64,000 nt of DNA. It comes from Marinomonas fungiae (GTDB lineage Bacteria; Pseudomonadota; Gammaproteobacteria; Pseudomonadales; Marinomonadaceae). The stretch spans positions 124,001 through 188,000 of the forward strand of contig NZ_LIQF01000005.1 of assembly GCF_001418205.1 (NCBI RefSeq). Direction: 5' to 3'. The notes beneath the pieces were generated by a model. It saw only the letters and a program-made list of their open reading frames with translations, was not told the origin of the DNA and did not search any database. Of this stretch, positions 9,398 through 20,194 are shown one piece after another. How positions within the stretch are numbered: the first letter of the stretch is position 1; every line of letters begins with the position of its first letter. The translations under genes and the position numbers were made by a program.

Positions 9398-10024
9398 TTA
9401 TTTAGTGCCGAAGATCTTATCGCCCGCATCGCCTAGACCCGGCACGATATAACCTTGTTCATTCAAGTGGCTATCAATTGACGCGGTGTAAATGTCTACG
9501 TCAGGATGTGCTTCTTGCACTTTTTTGATGCCTTCCGGTGCAGCCACCAAGACCAATGCACGAATGCTGTCACAACCGTTTTTCTTCAAAAGATCGATGG
9601 TTGCGATCAATGAACCGCCTGTCGCCAACATGGGATCCACCACCAGCGACATACGCTGATCAATATCGCTCGCCAGCTTGTCGAAGTAAGGCACTGGTTC
9701 GAGTGTTTCTTCATCGCGGTAAATACCCACCACACTGATACGAGCACTGGGAATCAGCTCAAGCACACCATCCAACATGCCTAAACCCGCACGAAGAATG
9801 GGCACGACAGTGATCTTTTTACCACTAATACGCTGGCAAGTAGTTGGACCACACCAGCCATCTTGCTCGTATTCTTCAAGTTCAAGATCTTTCGTTGCTT
9901 CATAAGTCAGCAGATTACCCACTTCTGACGCCAACAAACGAAAACCACGCGTACTCATTTTCTGATTACGCATTAAGCCAATCTTATGTTGAACTAGGGG
10001 GTGGCGAATTTCATAAACGCTCAT
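9398..10024 (-). CDS. upp: Uracil phosphoribosyltransferase
   Basis: 208 residues, the normal length. It makes UMP from uracil and PRPP in the cytoplasm. The PRPP-binding loop [16 protein letters not shown] and the uracil-binding end [18 protein letters not shown] are complete. AGAGG precedes the ATG. It is the first gene of upp-uraA, which couples uracil uptake and conversion. No attenuator or riboswitch was recognised in the 180-bp leader. Confidence 0.97.
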   Translation of the reverse strand: MSVYEIRHPLVQHKIGLMRNQKMSTRGFRLLASEVGNLLTYEATKDLELEEYEQDGWCGPTTCQRISGKKITVVPILRAGLGMLDGVLELIPSARISVVGIYRDEETLEPVPYFDKLASDIDQRMSLVVDPMLATGGSLIATIDLLKKNGCDSIRALVLVAAPEGIKKVQEAHPDVDIYTASIDSHLNEQGYIVPGLGDAGDKIFGTK

Positions 10025-10151
10025 GGAAACCTCTTAAATAGCATTGATCTTGACTAAACGGTCATTTTCGCACATTACCCCGTTTGAGGCGATATGAGAT
10101 GGCCCAGTTTTTGCGTAGTTAGCTCTAGAAAGCATGAAAAAATTGTGCCAA

Positions 10152-10183
10152 ATAAAAAAGGCGCTTGTGTTACCAAGCGCCTT
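10152..10183 (-). terminator. Terminator of the copper cluster
   Basis: Ten-bp stem (AAGGCGCTTG with its complement), six-base loop, then a T-run on the minus strand. It lies 17 bp past the copC-like stop codon. Confidence 0.85.
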
Positions 10184-10200
10184 GCTAGCAATAATAGCCA

Positions 10201-10629
10201 TTAGTGCTGCATAAAACCGTAGGCACCATCCATCATATGGCCGTCTTGGCCTTTGGCTTTCCAGTGCACTTGATACGTATCTGGCTCAAGCTTTGGCAAA
10301 TTGATCGTGAACTCTTGCATTGCTTCACCTCCACGTTTGTACTTAAGCGCAACAGGTTTACCATCAGAGCCAACCAACTTTACATTCATCACTTGCATGG
10401 GCTGAGTAAAATGAAGCGATAGATGCTCCACTGGCGCCATCATCATAGCGCCGTCTTCAGGGTAAGTTGAGTGCATCATGCTGCCCATGCCATCGTGGTT
10501 CATCGAAACATCCGGCATTGAACCGTGATCCATTTCACCATGCTCCATACCTCGACCTGAGTTATCCGCCATCGCGCCGGCAGAGACAGCAATGGCTACT
10601 GCGGCTAAAGTAAGTTTCACTGCTTTCAT
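10201..10629 (-). CDS. copC: CopC-like periplasmic copper-binding protein
   Basis: 142 residues. A signal peptide (1-21, cut after AMA) leads into a methionine- and histidine-rich linker (MEHGEMDHGSM, DGMGSMMH). A CopC-type beta-sandwich domain follows (LSLHFTQPMQVMNVKLVGSDG to YQVHWKAKGQDGHMMDGAYGF). CopC proteins bind copper in the periplasm. The gene follows cusA by 70 bp on the same strand and ends at a terminator, so it is probably the last gene of a cusCBA-copC operon. Confidence 0.85.
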   Translation of the reverse strand: MKAVKLTLAAVAIAVSAGAMADNSGRGMEHGEMDHGSMPDVSMNHDGMGSMMHSTYPEDGAMMMAPVEHLSLHFTQPMQVMNVKLVGSDGKPVALKYKRGGEAMQEFTINLPKLEPDTYQVHWKAKGQDGHMMDGAYGFMQH

Positions 10630-10699
10630 GATTCCTTCTCCTATTGAAGTTCACTTAAATTCAAAGTGGACGCAGACAACCACTGCATCCGGTTGTCTG

Positions 10700-13600
10700 T
10701 CACACTTTGGCAAGTTCAAAGCGTTTCCATAAATAGTACACCGCGGGGAGCACCACTAAGGTCAGCACCACCGCACTGATCATGCCGCCCACCATTGGGG
10801 CCGCAATACGACTCATCACTTCAGAACCTGTACCGGTGGCAAATAGAATCGGCAACAGACCAATAATGATCGACGCAGAGGTCATCATAACGGGACGCAC
10901 TCGTAAGCCCGCGCCATGCATCACCGCGTCAAGCAAACGCTCTTGGCGTTGCTCTTTGGTTAAGTTAGCGGCTTGCTCTTTAAAGGTCTGCCACTCTTGG
11001 TTGAGGTAAACCAACATGATGACACCGATCTCAACCGCCACCCCAGCTAGAGCAATAAAGCCCACACCGGCCGCCACCGAGAAATTGAAGTTCAGTAGAT
11101 ACATCAACCAAACACTACCGACCATGGCAAACGGCAAAGTAGCCATGATGATGGCGACTTCCATCGGCGAACGGAAATTGAGGTATAGCAGCACCAAGAT
11201 AATGGCAATAGTGAGTGGCACCACATAGGTTAGCTTCTCTTTCGCCCGCTCCATGTATTCGTACTGCCCAGACCAATTCAGCGAATAGCCCGCTGGCAAA
11301 TCCACTTCCTTAGCCACCACTTCTTTGGCATGTTCCACATAACGCCCTAAGTCCATGCCGTCGATGTCGATGAAGGTCCATCCATTTAAGCGTGCGTTCT
11401 CACTCTTAATCCCTGGCGGTCCATCTTCTAGATAGACATTGGCCACATCGCCTAATGCAATACGCTGACCACTAGGCGTAACGATTGGCAACAAGGACAA
11501 TTGCTCCGGCGAGTCACGGTATGACTGCGGGTAACGAATATTGATTGGGTAACGCTCAAGGCCTTCCACCGTGGTGGAAACATTCATACCCCCCACCGCC
11601 AAAGCCACCAGCTGCTGCACTTCTTGAATATTAAGGCCGTAGCGAGCGGCTTTAGCACGTTGAATATCGACCTTAATATAACGACCACCTGCTACGCGCT
11701 CAGAGTAGACCGAAGCTGTGCCTTCAACCTTACTCAGTACCCGTTCAAGCTGCTGACCAATTCCCTGAATGACGGCCAAATCAGGCCCCGCCACCTTGAT
11801 ACCTACCGGTGTTTTAATACCGGTTGCCAGCATATCGATACGGGTCTTAATCGGCATTACCCAAGCATTGGTGACACCCGGCACCTTAACCAGCCGATCC
11901 AGCTCTTGCTTCAGGGACTCGGTAGTCACGCCATCGCGCCACTCAGACTTAGGCTTTAGCTGAATAAAGGTTTCAATCATGGTCAGCGGTGCGGGATCGG
12001 TCGCGGTTTCCGCACGCCCTACTTTACCGAAGACCGTCTCAACCTCTGGCACGGAGGCAATCAGCTTATTGGTTTGTTGCAAGGTTTGACGCGCCTGACC
12101 AATGGAGATCCCTGGGTAAGTCGTCGGCATGTACATCAAGTCGCCTTCGTCTAGATTCGGGATAAACTCACTGCCCAATTTATCCAACGGCCACATACCG
12201 ATGGCAAACACACCAACCGCAACCACTATGGTCATTTTGGGGTAATGCAAGGCTCGTTTCAGCACCGGTAAATACAACGCCGTTAAACTACGGTTGATTG
12301 GGTTTTTATGCTCAGGGAGCACCTTACCACGCACAAAGTAACCCATCAGCACGGGCACCAAGGTTATCGCCAACGCCGCCGAAGCCGCCATGGCATAGGT
12401 TTTGGTGTAGGCCAAGGGGCCAAACATGCGTCCTTCTTGGGACTCCAAGGTAAACACCGGCACAAAACTGACAGTGATGATCAGCAAGCTGAAGAACAGC
12501 GCAGGCCCCACTTCCGAAGCGGCTTTGGCCACCACTTGCCAACGGTTTTCCTTGGTCAGTGGCGTTTTCTCAATATGTTTGTGCAGGTTTTCGATCATCA
12601 CGATCGCGCCATCAATCATGGCACCAATGGCGATGGCGATCCCGCCCAAGGACATGATGTTGGCATTGATGCCTTGCCAGTGCATAACAATAAAAGCAGC
12701 TAGGATGCCAACCGGAAGACTGATGATCGCGACCAAAGAGGAACGCACATGGAACAAAAACAGCACACACACTAAAGCCACGACAATGAACTCTTCGATC
12801 AGTTTTGACCAAAGGTTGTCCACGGCACTGTCGATCAAGCCGGAGCGGTCGTACACCGTCACCACTTCTACACCGTCAGGCAAGCTGCTTTTCAGGGTCT
12901 CAAGTTTGGCTTTCACCCCATTAATGGTTTGTTGCGCGTTCTCACCAAAACGCATCACCACCACACCACCGACCGTTTCCCCTTCACCGTTTAGCTCGGC
13001 AACACCCCGGCGCATCTGTGGGCCTTTGACGATATCGGCCACATCTTTTAGCAAAATCGGCACACCGCTATCATTCGCCCCTAACGGAATGTTTTCTAAG
13101 TCTTCAACGCTTTGGATATAACCCGAGGTGCGCACCATGTACTCGGCTTCAGCCATCTCAATGACAGAGGCACCCACTTCTTGGTTGCCGCGCTCAATCG
13201 CCATTTTGATCAGGCTAAGCGGCATATTAAACGCGCGTAGCTTTTCTGGATTCACCTGTACTTGATACTGTTTCACCATACCGCCCACTGGCGCCACTTC
13301 TGACACCCCCGGCACGGTCTGCAGCTCGTATTTCAAGAACCAGTCCTGTAATGAGCGCAGTTCGCTCAAGTCATGCTGGCCCGTGCGATCGACCAGTGCA
13401 TACAAATACACCCAGCCTACACCGGTTGCATCTGGGCCCAACTGTGGACGCGCATTGCTGGGCAGCGACGGCGCTACTTGGCTCAAATACTCCAACACAC
13501 GGCTTCGCGCCCAGTACATATCGGTATCTTCATCGAAGATCACGTAGACATAGGAATCACCAAAAAAGGAAAAGCCTCGTACGGTTTGCGCCCCAGGTAC

Positions 13601-13825
13601 GGACAACATGGCTGTCGTCAGCGGATAGGTCACTTGATCCTCGACCACTTGCGGCGCTTGGCCTGGGTAACTGGTTTTGACAATCACCTGCACATCGGAC
13701 AAATCAGGGATCGCATCCACCGGTGTATTCTTCACCGAATACAGCCCTAGCCCGACTAAAATAAGCGTGGCCAACAACACCAAAAAGCGATTATTAATGG
13801 ACCAATAAATAATGCTATGAATCAT
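10700..13825 (-). CDS. cusA: CusA-type heavy-metal efflux RND pump
   Basis: 1041 residues, typical of HME-RND pumps. The protein has 12 expected membrane segments, the proton-relay motif [18 protein letters not shown] with its aspartate in the fourth helix, and the large periplasmic loops. It exports Cu(I)/Ag(I) through a three-part complex with CusB and CusC. AAGGAG precedes the ATG; CusB ends 9 bp upstream. Metal specificity is inferred from the CusF and CopC domains beside it. Confidence 0.93.
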   Translation of the reverse strand: MIHSIIYWSINNRFLVLLATLILVGLGLYSVKNTPVDAIPDLSDVQVIVKTSYPGQAPQVVEDQVTYPLTTAMLSVPGAQTVRGFSFFGDSYVYVIFDEDTDMYWARSRVLEYLSQVAPSLPSNARPQLGPDATGVGWVYLYALVDRTGQHDLSELRSLQDWFLKYELQTVPGVSEVAPVGGMVKQYQVQVNPEKLRAFNMPLSLIKMAIERGNQEVGASVIEMAEAEYMVRTSGYIQSVEDLENIPLGANDSGVPILLKDVADIVKGPQMRRGVAELNGEGETVGGVVVMRFGENAQQTINGVKAKLETLKSSLPDGVEVVTVYDRSGLIDSAVDNLWSKLIEEFIVVALVCVLFLFHVRSSLVAIISLPVGILAAFIVMHWQGINANIMSLGGIAIAIGAMIDGAIVMIENLHKHIEKTPLTKENRWQVVAKAASEVGPALFFSLLIITVSFVPVFTLESQEGRMFGPLAYTKTYAMAASAALAITLVPVLMGYFVRGKVLPEHKNPINRSLTALYLPVLKRALHYPKMTIVVAVGVFAIGMWPLDKLGSEFIPNLDEGDLMYMPTTYPGISIGQARQTLQQTNKLIASVPEVETVFGKVGRAETATDPAPLTMIETFIQLKPKSEWRDGVTTESLKQELDRLVKVPGVTNAWVMPIKTRIDMLATGIKTPVGIKVAGPDLAVIQGIGQQLERVLSKVEGTASVYSERVAGGRYIKVDIQRAKAARYGLNIQEVQQLVALAVGGMNVSTTVEGLERYPINIRYPQSYRDSPEQLSLLPIVTPSGQRIALGDVANVYLEDGPPGIKSENARLNGWTFIDIDGMDLGRYVEHAKEVVAKEVDLPAGYSLNWSGQYEYMERAKEKLTYVVPLTIAIILVLLYLNFRSPMEVAIIMATLPFAMVGSVWLMYLLNFNFSVAAGVGFIALAGVAVEIGVIMLVYLNQEWQTFKEQAANLTKEQRQERLLDAVMHGAGLRVRPVMMTSASIIIGLLPILFATGTGSEVMSRIAAPMVGGMISAVVLTLVVLPAVYYLWKRFELAKV

Positions 13826-13834
13826 AATCGCTCC

Positions 13835-15337
13835 TTATTGATCATCCGTTTCCAGAAAATCGCTCACCACATAACGGGGGCTACTTTCACGGATAATTTC
13901 CAGCTGTAGATCGACATCAAGCGGCAAAGCCTCTAGGTCTAGCCACTCAGCGGCATAGAAATCCATAGTCATTTTTGGCCAATTCCATTCAGCAATCGCA
14001 GCGTGATTGACGTTCAACTTGCCATTGCCTGGATCAATGCTGTTTACGCTGGCCTTGACCCAAACATTTTCTGGTGGGGCGGCAGCGGCTTCTGAAGACA
14101 TCTCCTTATCAGACATATCCTCAGCGCTGGTCATACGTTTAAAGTCTGATGTCTTGCTAGATTCAGAGTCCAACAGAAATTGTGCCGACGTCACCACCTG
14201 ATCTCCGACCTGAAGACCCGATAGGATTTCTGCCTGCTTATCTGAAAAAGCGCCGACTTCCACGGCGATGGATTTAAAACGTCCGTCCCCTAATGCCAAC
14301 ACCACGCGGTTCTGTTTCGCGCCACGAATCACCGCTTCTTTTGGCACCAGTAGCGTTTCGCCCTGACGTTTGGCATCAATATCAATGTGCGCAAACATTT
14401 TCGGCTTCAAACGGCCATCGGGATTGTCCAAGCGCACTCGCACTTTTAAGGTACGGGTATTGGGATCAAGGGTGGGATAGATAAAGTCCACCTGACTCTG
14501 GAAGCGCTCACCGGGCAAGAAATCTAATTCAGCACTGACCGATTGCCCCACCTTGACCCAGCTGGCTTGACGTTCAAACACTTCCGCTTCGAGCCAGAGC
14601 TCAGACAGATCGGCAATCGACATCAGTGTTTTCGCAGGCGTCACGTAGAAACCATCTTGAATCGACAGATTATCCACCACCCCAGAACGCGGTGCGAAAA
14701 AGCGAACGGTTTGTGACACTTGGCGTGTTTTCTTTAAGCGATCAATAAAGCTCTGCGGCACTTGCAGTGCCTGTAGGCGTTCTTCACCGGCCTTGATCAT
14801 GCGCGCATCTTTACGCCCTAGGGCAAACACAAACTCTTCTTGAGCATTTACCAAGGTTGGCGAGTACAAATCAAACAAGGGCGCGCCCTGCTCAACCTTG
14901 TCACCATTAGTTTTGATAAAGCTTTTCTCAATCCAACCATCAACACGTGGGTGAACATGCACAATTTGCTCTTCGTTATAGCCCAAATAGCCCACGGTAC
15001 GAATATGGGTACTTAACTGGCCACGCTCGGCAACGCCCGTGCGCACACCGAGATTGTTCACCACTTCAGAGGCAACACTGACTGTCCCTGCGCCCATTTT
15101 TTCACCGCCTTCATCCCCATAGAATGGAATCAAATCCATGCCCATGGGCGATTTACCCGGTTCATCACGACGATAATTAGGGTCCATCGGCGCGACCCAG
15201 TACAAAGGCTGCTTTTCGGTGCTGCTCGCCGAACTTGACGACGCTTGCGAAGTGCTAGGCAGCCAGCCCATTTGCAAAGCACCGTAGGTTAAAGCGCCAC
15301 CCAACACCAAAGTGCCGACATAGGCTAATCCTTTCAT
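13835..15337 (-). CDS. cusB: CusB efflux adaptor with N-terminal metal-binding motif and fused CusF domain
   Basis: 500 residues, longer than E. coli CusB. Order of parts: signal anchor (1-30); heavy-metal binding motif with WVAPMDPNYRRDEPGKSPMGMDL (about 48-70); adaptor body with hairpin and barrel domains; then at the C-terminus a CusF-like domain. In that domain the NHAAIAEWNWPKMTM segment carries the histidine, tryptophan and two methionines that CusF uses to hold Cu(I)/Ag(I). The periplasmic chaperone thus appears fused to the adaptor. The ATG overlaps the cusC stop (ATGA). Confidence 0.92.
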   Translation of the reverse strand: MKGLAYVGTLVLGGALTYGALQMGWLPSTSQASSSSASSTEKQPLYWVAPMDPNYRRDEPGKSPMGMDLIPFYGDEGGEKMGAGTVSVASEVVNNLGVRTGVAERGQLSTHIRTVGYLGYNEEQIVHVHPRVDGWIEKSFIKTNGDKVEQGAPLFDLYSPTLVNAQEEFVFALGRKDARMIKAGEERLQALQVPQSFIDRLKKTRQVSQTVRFFAPRSGVVDNLSIQDGFYVTPAKTLMSIADLSELWLEAEVFERQASWVKVGQSVSAELDFLPGERFQSQVDFIYPTLDPNTRTLKVRVRLDNPDGRLKPKMFAHIDIDAKRQGETLLVPKEAVIRGAKQNRVVLALGDGRFKSIAVEVGAFSDKQAEILSGLQVGDQVVTSAQFLLDSESSKTSDFKRMTSAEDMSDKEMSSEAAAAPPENVWVKASVNSIDPGNGKLNVNHAAIAEWNWPKMTMDFYAAEWLDLEALPLDVDLQLEIIRESSPRYVVSDFLETDDQ

Positions 15338-16650
15338 AGTTGCTCTCCTTTTAAATGGGCTTCACTCTGGCTGGCTAATAGATAATGCAGCTCGGCTGCC
15401 TGCTTGCTTTGCTCCACTTGGATGCCTAATAACTCGACTTGAGCGTTAAGCTCGGCAATGCGTGCTTGGACGATATCAACAAAACGGCCATCGTTTCGGG
15501 TATAAGCGTTCAGCGCTGCTTCACTGCTGGCGTGGTACTGTGGCAACAATTTCGACTGATAGAGGTTTTCTCGATTTTTGAGCTGCATCCAATTGCTCAT
15601 CAGCGCTTGATAACGGGCTTTCAGCTCGTTCAGTAACAGCTCTTTGTCCGACAACAAGGCTTCGGCCTGTAAACGAGCCGCAGACACTTCTGCATCCTGA
15701 CGTACGCTGGAAAAAATAGGTAAGCTGACACTGACTGCTAACGACGCTAAGTCTGCTCGATCGTTGCCATTAGGCGCATCGCCACGATAGCCATAGCCCA
15801 GTGTCACCCCCCATTGGGGTTTGTACTTTTGCTCGGCCAGCAACTGATCCAGTTGTGCACTATCACTGCGCGCATCCAGCAACTTCACTAACGGGTGATT
15901 GGTTAGACAGGTGGTTAGCGACTGAGACATTTGCTCCGGCACAATCACCAAGGCATCCAACGCCGACTGCTGATTGGCAATGGTCAACTGCGTTGAAAAT
16001 TGCTCTGGAAGGTACTGTTTAAGCTGATTCACAGCGTTATCTCTAGCTTGGGCTAGCTCAATTAAACGCTGATCTAATTTGCTCAATTCAAGCTCAGCAC
16101 GCACCAGATCTTGCTGTCGGGCGGAGCCATAGGAAGAGCGATAGTTGCTCACCACCGCATCGTTTAATTGCTCAAACAGCGGCTTACTTTGCTCAACAAT
16201 AGCTAACGCTCGCTGATAGTAATACGACGTCAGCCACAAACGTGTGACGTCTTTTTCCACTAAGGCAATGCGATTGGCGCGCTGCCATTGGGCTTGCTTA
16301 GCTTTAACGCGATACTGATTGCTATTGATTTTCAAGGTATCGCCAGCAGGAAACATTTGCGTGACCTGCACGCTCATTTGCGTCATGGCTTCTTGCTCAA
16401 AATCAAACGTGTCGGTTGGCATATTCAGTAAACCGAGCGTAATTTTGGGATCAGGCAATGCCGTGGCCCCTTGGCTTAAAGCCATAGAAGCTTGCTGCTG
16501 TTTGCTGTTGGAGGCGAGCCAAGCATCTTGTTTAATCGCTTGTTCAACCGCTTGCGCTAGGGTCAAGGGTTCAGCGTAAGCAGAGCTCGCCAACGCCAAT
16601 AGACTCAGTGCCGCGCAGGCACGAAGTGCAGTCGTCTTTAATTGGAACAT
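15334..16650 (-). CDS. cusC: TolC-like outer membrane efflux channel of the Cus system
   Basis: 438 residues. A signal peptide (about 1-26, ending AYA) is followed by two repeats of the outer membrane efflux protein family, with long helices (for example ARLQAEALLSDKELLLNELKARYQ). It supplies the channel that carries metal through the outer membrane. It is the first gene of the operon; cusB starts within its stop codon. No lipobox is seen, unlike E. coli CusC. No clear metal-responsive operator was found upstream. Confidence 0.87.
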   Translation of the reverse strand: MFQLKTTALRACAALSLLALASSAYAEPLTLAQAVEQAIKQDAWLASNSKQQQASMALSQGATALPDPKITLGLLNMPTDTFDFEQEAMTQMSVQVTQMFPAGDTLKINSNQYRVKAKQAQWQRANRIALVEKDVTRLWLTSYYYQRALAIVEQSKPLFEQLNDAVVSNYRSSYGSARQQDLVRAELELSKLDQRLIELAQARDNAVNQLKQYLPEQFSTQLTIANQQSALDALVIVPEQMSQSLTTCLTNHPLVKLLDARSDSAQLDQLLAEQKYKPQWGVTLGYGYRGDAPNGNDRADLASLAVSVSLPIFSSVRQDAEVSAARLQAEALLSDKELLLNELKARYQALMSNWMQLKNRENLYQSKLLPQYHASSEAALNAYTRNDGRFVDIVQARIAELNAQVELLGIQVEQSKQAAELHYLLASQSEAHLKGEQL

Positions 16651-16729
16651 TATGTTTGCTCATAAAAATCTAGCTAAATAGACATGCATGAAGACAAAGC
16701 TTCATACATCACATTAGGAATCTAGAGTT

Positions 16730-17125
16730 TTAAGCAATCGGAGGGATATAGGGCGTATTCGGCACACCAGACAAGGTCATGGGGGCGATAAAATCGCGCT
16801 GCTCAACCTGCAGTGCAATGGAAATAAAATGATAAGGTGTCGCCAAGACAGGTAAGGTACTGCAGTGTGCTTGAGTACACCCCTGATGATCGTGGTCGTT
16901 ATCACTCATCTGGCAAGTCGAAGCATTGTCACTGTGGCAATGTTTATGCGCTTGACTGTCCGCGTGTACCATTTGCATAGCACTCACCGACGACTGACTA
17001 GGCAACATCTCCAGCGTCATTTTTAGGGACGCTAGACCCGAAAACACTAACGATACAAGCAATAGCAACAGGCATAAATACCCTTGCTTAGTATTGACTT
17101 GGTTAGTTAAGTGCAGTCGTTGCAT
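16730..17125 (-). CDS. Small His/Cys-rich membrane protein near the Cus operon
   Basis: About 131 residues from ATG 17125; a TTG further upstream has no support. One membrane helix (about 15-35) precedes a region rich in His, Cys, Asp and Met (HADSQAHKHCHSDN, DNDHDHQGCTQAHC). Such composition suggests metal binding outside the membrane. Its place directly upstream of cusCBA on the same strand suggests a role in copper handling. No family name is recognised with certainty. Confidence 0.6.
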   Translation of the reverse strand: MQRLHLTNQVNTKQGYLCLLLLLVSLVFSGLASLKMTLEMLPSQSSVSAMQMVHADSQAHKHCHSDNASTCQMSDNDHDHQGCTQAHCSTLPVLATPYHFISIALQVEQRDFIAPMTLSGVPNTPYIPPIA

Positions 17126-17276
17126 TGCTCTATAAATCACTATGTATTGAAATAACGCACTGAAGTTAATAGAGATTTCTCCTGAAAGCAAACGCTTTCA
17201 TATCTCAGATATAACTTTTATCGCTTTCTCTATAAAAAGCATGTCCAAGCATTTGAGGACAGGACAGACATTACAA

Positions 17277-17304
17277 GAAAAGCGCATTGATTCATGCGCT
17301 TTTC
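17277..17304 (-). terminator. Terminator after the 84-residue gene
   Basis: Eleven-bp perfect stem (GAAAAGCGCAT and complement) with a six-base loop. It lies 20 bp after the stop of the gene at 17325; the stem itself ends in a T-rich run. Confidence 0.65.
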
Positions 17305-17324
17305 AAGTCTGAAGGCTGGCTAAG

Positions 17325-17579
17325 TCAGTGCACTTCGATGGTGTGCTGAGGACACAAATGTGGCGCCCATAACTGCATCGCTTCTAACAGTCTTTCCTTT
17401 TCGAACCCCACCAGCTTTGATGCCTCTAAAATATCCAAATACTGCGTATCTGAATCCTGCAATGGGGATTGACCAGACGCACGCAGCAAATCTGCTTTGT
17501 TAAAATAGCGCCCTTCTTTAAACTCCGCGACACGAATATTGTTACCTGCAAACACTTCCGAATAGATAGACATGACCAA
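17325..17579 (-). CDS. Small unknown soluble protein
   Basis: 84 residues, no membrane segment, no recognised domain. A perfect AAGGAGG ribosome site precedes the ATG by seven bases, so the gene is very likely expressed; a second ATG two codons later is possible. It stands alone with its own terminator, between the copper cluster and the porin gene. Confidence 0.65.
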   Translation of the reverse strand: MVMSIYSEVFAGNNIRVAEFKEGRYFNKADLLRASGQSPLQDSDTQYLDILEASKLVGFEKERLLEAMQLWAPHLCPQHTIEVH

Positions 17580-17879
17580 CCTCCTTAGCGATTTTAGGAA
17601 AGCTCAGTGGCTTACAAGTAAGTTATACACCAGTTAATTATGACAATATGTTACAAGCGTCTAAAAATTGATCTATTTAGAAGGCTTGGTGATTCATGTC
17701 TTACTTGGCATAAATCTTATTTATTTTATTCAGCTCGCCTCTAAAAGAGCCCCATCTAGACAGCAACCTTGTTACTTACACAATGTACAAAGATTACACT
17801 ATTTGAATATTCGGATTTACACAGCTTTGCCATAGTTATTACACCTTATTAACAATGATAATAATGAAGGCTGTAAAGT
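17580..17879. other. Divergent intergenic region upstream of the porin
   Basis: 300 bp of AT-rich DNA between two divergent genes. It must hold the promoters of both, but no operator with clear symmetry was recognised. Confidence 0.4.
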
Positions 17880-18956
17880 ATGATGAAATCAAAAGTAGCG
17901 TTGGCAGTATTGGCCGCAGGTCTTTCGTCGCAAATCTTCGCTGTCGAACTGGGCGAGTTCAACGGCACTAAATTTAGCGTCGGGGGTTACTTAAAAGCAG
18001 AGACAGTATTCGACCACCCTGATTCAGGTGAAAATTCTGTTGAAGGTAGTGTTCGTCAATCACGTTTTAACTTGGGCACATCTAGCGTAGTAGATGGTCA
18101 CAATGTACGTGGTTTCATTGAAGGTGACTTTTGGGATAACAACACATCTCAAGACAGTAGCTATGCTTGGCGCCTTCGTCATGCCTACATCAACATTGAC
18201 AATTTAACCGTTGGTCAAACATGGAACGGTCAGTTCTTTGCCAATGCTCCATTTGATACGGAAACGCTAAACTTCTGGGGTCTTGGTATTGGTACGATTG
18301 CTGGTAACGGCGCTCCTATCCGCCCAGATCTAGTGGTTCACTATGTCAAAGATGGCATGCGTCTAACGTTGCAAGACCCACTTTACAGCAATGCTGACTC
18401 TCCAGATCTAGTTGCACAATACACATATCGCACCAATGGCCATGCATTTAACGTAGCGGTAACAGGTCGCGAAGTAGACACAACACCAACCGTAAGCTCT
18501 GACGATGAGTCAGAATACGGTGCAGCCATCTCTCTAGCGACCAAACTAAAATTTGGCGATACATCACTTAGCCTAAGTGGTTTCACTGGTGAAGGTGCTG
18601 CGATTTACGCTGGCTGGGGTTATAACGGTGCACGAGGCCTAGACGGTCAAATGGAAGTTAACGCCAATGGCGACTTGATCACTACAACAGGTTTTAGTGC
18701 AGGTATCGGCCATAAATTCTCTGACACACTTCGCGCTAACTTACGTTACGGCCAAGTAAAAGCAGATGAATCGAGCCTTGCTGAAGACACTCTAAAACAG
18801 ACGGCGTTTAACATGATTTACACTTACATGCCAAATGTTGAGCTAGGCTTTGAATTACGTGATCAAAATGCGGCTAACCGTCCACCATCCTCTCAAGGCA
18901 CTTCTGTCCGCCCGGCGGGCAAGCAGCTAGAACTGATGGCAATGTACAAGTTCTAA
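17880..18956 (+). CDS. DcaP-like trimeric outer membrane porin
   Basis: 358 residues with a signal peptide (cut after IFA, residue 21). The rest has alternating beta-strand pattern and ends in phenylalanine (LMAMYKF), the outer membrane barrel signature. The segments SRFNLGTSS, GFIEGDFW, WRLRHAYINI and LTVGQTWNGQF match DcaP-type porins as I remember them. Such porins pass anionic organic substrates. An AraC-type regulator is encoded convergently just downstream and may control it. Confidence 0.8.
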   Translation: MMKSKVALAVLAAGLSSQIFAVELGEFNGTKFSVGGYLKAETVFDHPDSGENSVEGSVRQSRFNLGTSSVVDGHNVRGFIEGDFWDNNTSQDSSYAWRLRHAYINIDNLTVGQTWNGQFFANAPFDTETLNFWGLGIGTIAGNGAPIRPDLVVHYVKDGMRLTLQDPLYSNADSPDLVAQYTYRTNGHAFNVAVTGREVDTTPTVSSDDESEYGAAISLATKLKFGDTSLSLSGFTGEGAAIYAGWGYNGARGLDGQMEVNANGDLITTTGFSAGIGHKFSDTLRANLRYGQVKADESSLAEDTLKQTAFNMIYTYMPNVELGFELRDQNAANRPPSSQGTSVRPAGKQLELMAMYKF

Positions 18957-18989
18957 TGTTCTGATTCACTTATTAATGCAAGCGACTGC

Positions 18990-19030
18990 AAATAACCCAA
19001 GCTCCCCTTTGCTTGGGTTATTTGTTTTCA
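18990..19030 (+). terminator. Porin terminator
   Basis: Thirteen-bp perfect stem (AAATAACCCAAGC and complement) with an eight-base loop, followed by TGTTTT; the A-run on the other side could also serve the convergent araC-type gene. Confidence 0.88.
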
Positions 19031-19041
19031 AAAGCAATTTT

Positions 19042-20001
19042 TTAGCAAGTGATGCTACGCAATGTCTGAGAAGGCAACTCACCAATATGCTCTCGGTACT
19101 GCGCCGAAAATCGCCCCAAATTAGTAAAGCCATATTTCATCGCCACTTCCGTCACATTTCGAATTCTCTCATTTTGGCTCAGTTCCATATGAACGCCTTC
19201 AAGTTTTAAACAACGCACATAAGAAGATGGTGTCATGCCCAATTCACGATCGCATAGATTATAAAGTGACTTGCGACTAATCTGACAAATTTCAGCCAAG
19301 TGGTCGATGCTAATATCTTGCGTGATATGGCTTAAAACGTGCTCACGAATACGCTCGACCAATCGATGTTGGCTAGTGTGGGCAATATTGACAGGGTTTA
19401 CATTACTGGCAAAGGTACCAAAAATCGCATTGGCCAGAAGCTTGCTGTAGTACATCAAACCACGCTCGCACAAACTGCCTTGTGGCTGCTGTAAAATATC
19501 ATTCAACAAGCTAATAAAAGAACCCGATGTAGGCAGCGGCTGCTTCTCAAAATCAAACACAATGCTGTCTTTCGAAATCCGGTAGCCAAACTCTCGCGCA
19601 GTTTGCACCATAAAATTCACAGGAATACGAATAACTAACTTGCGACAGTCCGCACTGTAATGACTAATTAACGGAGAGTTTGGCGATACAATCAACGCAT
19701 CACCCGCACTTAAATGCTCAGATTTTCCGTGACATTGCACCAGACTTTCACCCTCAAGCATTACCTGCAAATGGTAAATATCTGACATCATCGGCGTTTG
19801 CATCTGTACTTCACAGCCAAAACTGTGCTCTGAAATCGACAGCTCACCAAAGCTTTTGAATTTTATACCGGCCTGAGCCAAGTAAGAGGATTTCTGAATC
19901 AGCTCATGCTCTCCAAAATGCTTACTCATTAAAAAGCTAGAAACAGATTGCGCAGAAATACCGCTGACTTCGTGATCACAAGCAGTAAGACAAATTGTCA
20001 T
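19042..20001 (-). CDS. AraC/XylS family transcriptional regulator
   Basis: About 319 residues from ATG 20001, chosen because GGGGGTTG precedes it; the frame extends 21 codons upstream without a ribosome site. The N-terminal part is an AraC-type ligand-binding cupin region (HLSAGDALIVSPNSP). The C-terminal 100 residues hold the two helix-turn-helix motifs (ISIDHLAEICQISRKSLY and NVTEVAMKYGFTNLGRFSAQ). The overall form is like XylS and other regulators of aromatic compound uptake. It converges with the porin gene. Effector unknown. Confidence 0.85.
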   Translation of the reverse strand: MTICLTACDHEVSGISAQSVSSFLMSKHFGEHELIQKSSYLAQAGIKFKSFGELSISEHSFGCEVQMQTPMMSDIYHLQVMLEGESLVQCHGKSEHLSAGDALIVSPNSPLISHYSADCRKLVIRIPVNFMVQTAREFGYRISKDSIVFDFEKQPLPTSGSFISLLNDILQQPQGSLCERGLMYYSKLLANAIFGTFASNVNPVNIAHTSQHRLVERIREHVLSHITQDISIDHLAEICQISRKSLYNLCDRELGMTPSSYVRCLKLEGVHMELSQNERIRNVTEVAMKYGFTNLGRFSAQYREHIGELPSQTLRSITC

Positions 20002-20194
20002 ATCAACCCCCAACGTATAATTATTGTTATGTAACCAAGGATAGAGAGTTATTCCCTTAGACATTTTGTTTATAGGCTAAACAATTAAAGTCTAATGCTT
20101 GTGATAGGAAGTAGGTCATCCAAATTTGTGAAAGAACTATCAATTATTAGCATAAGCTCTAGAGGCCAAAAGATTGAACAAGTCCTCAAGAGGG

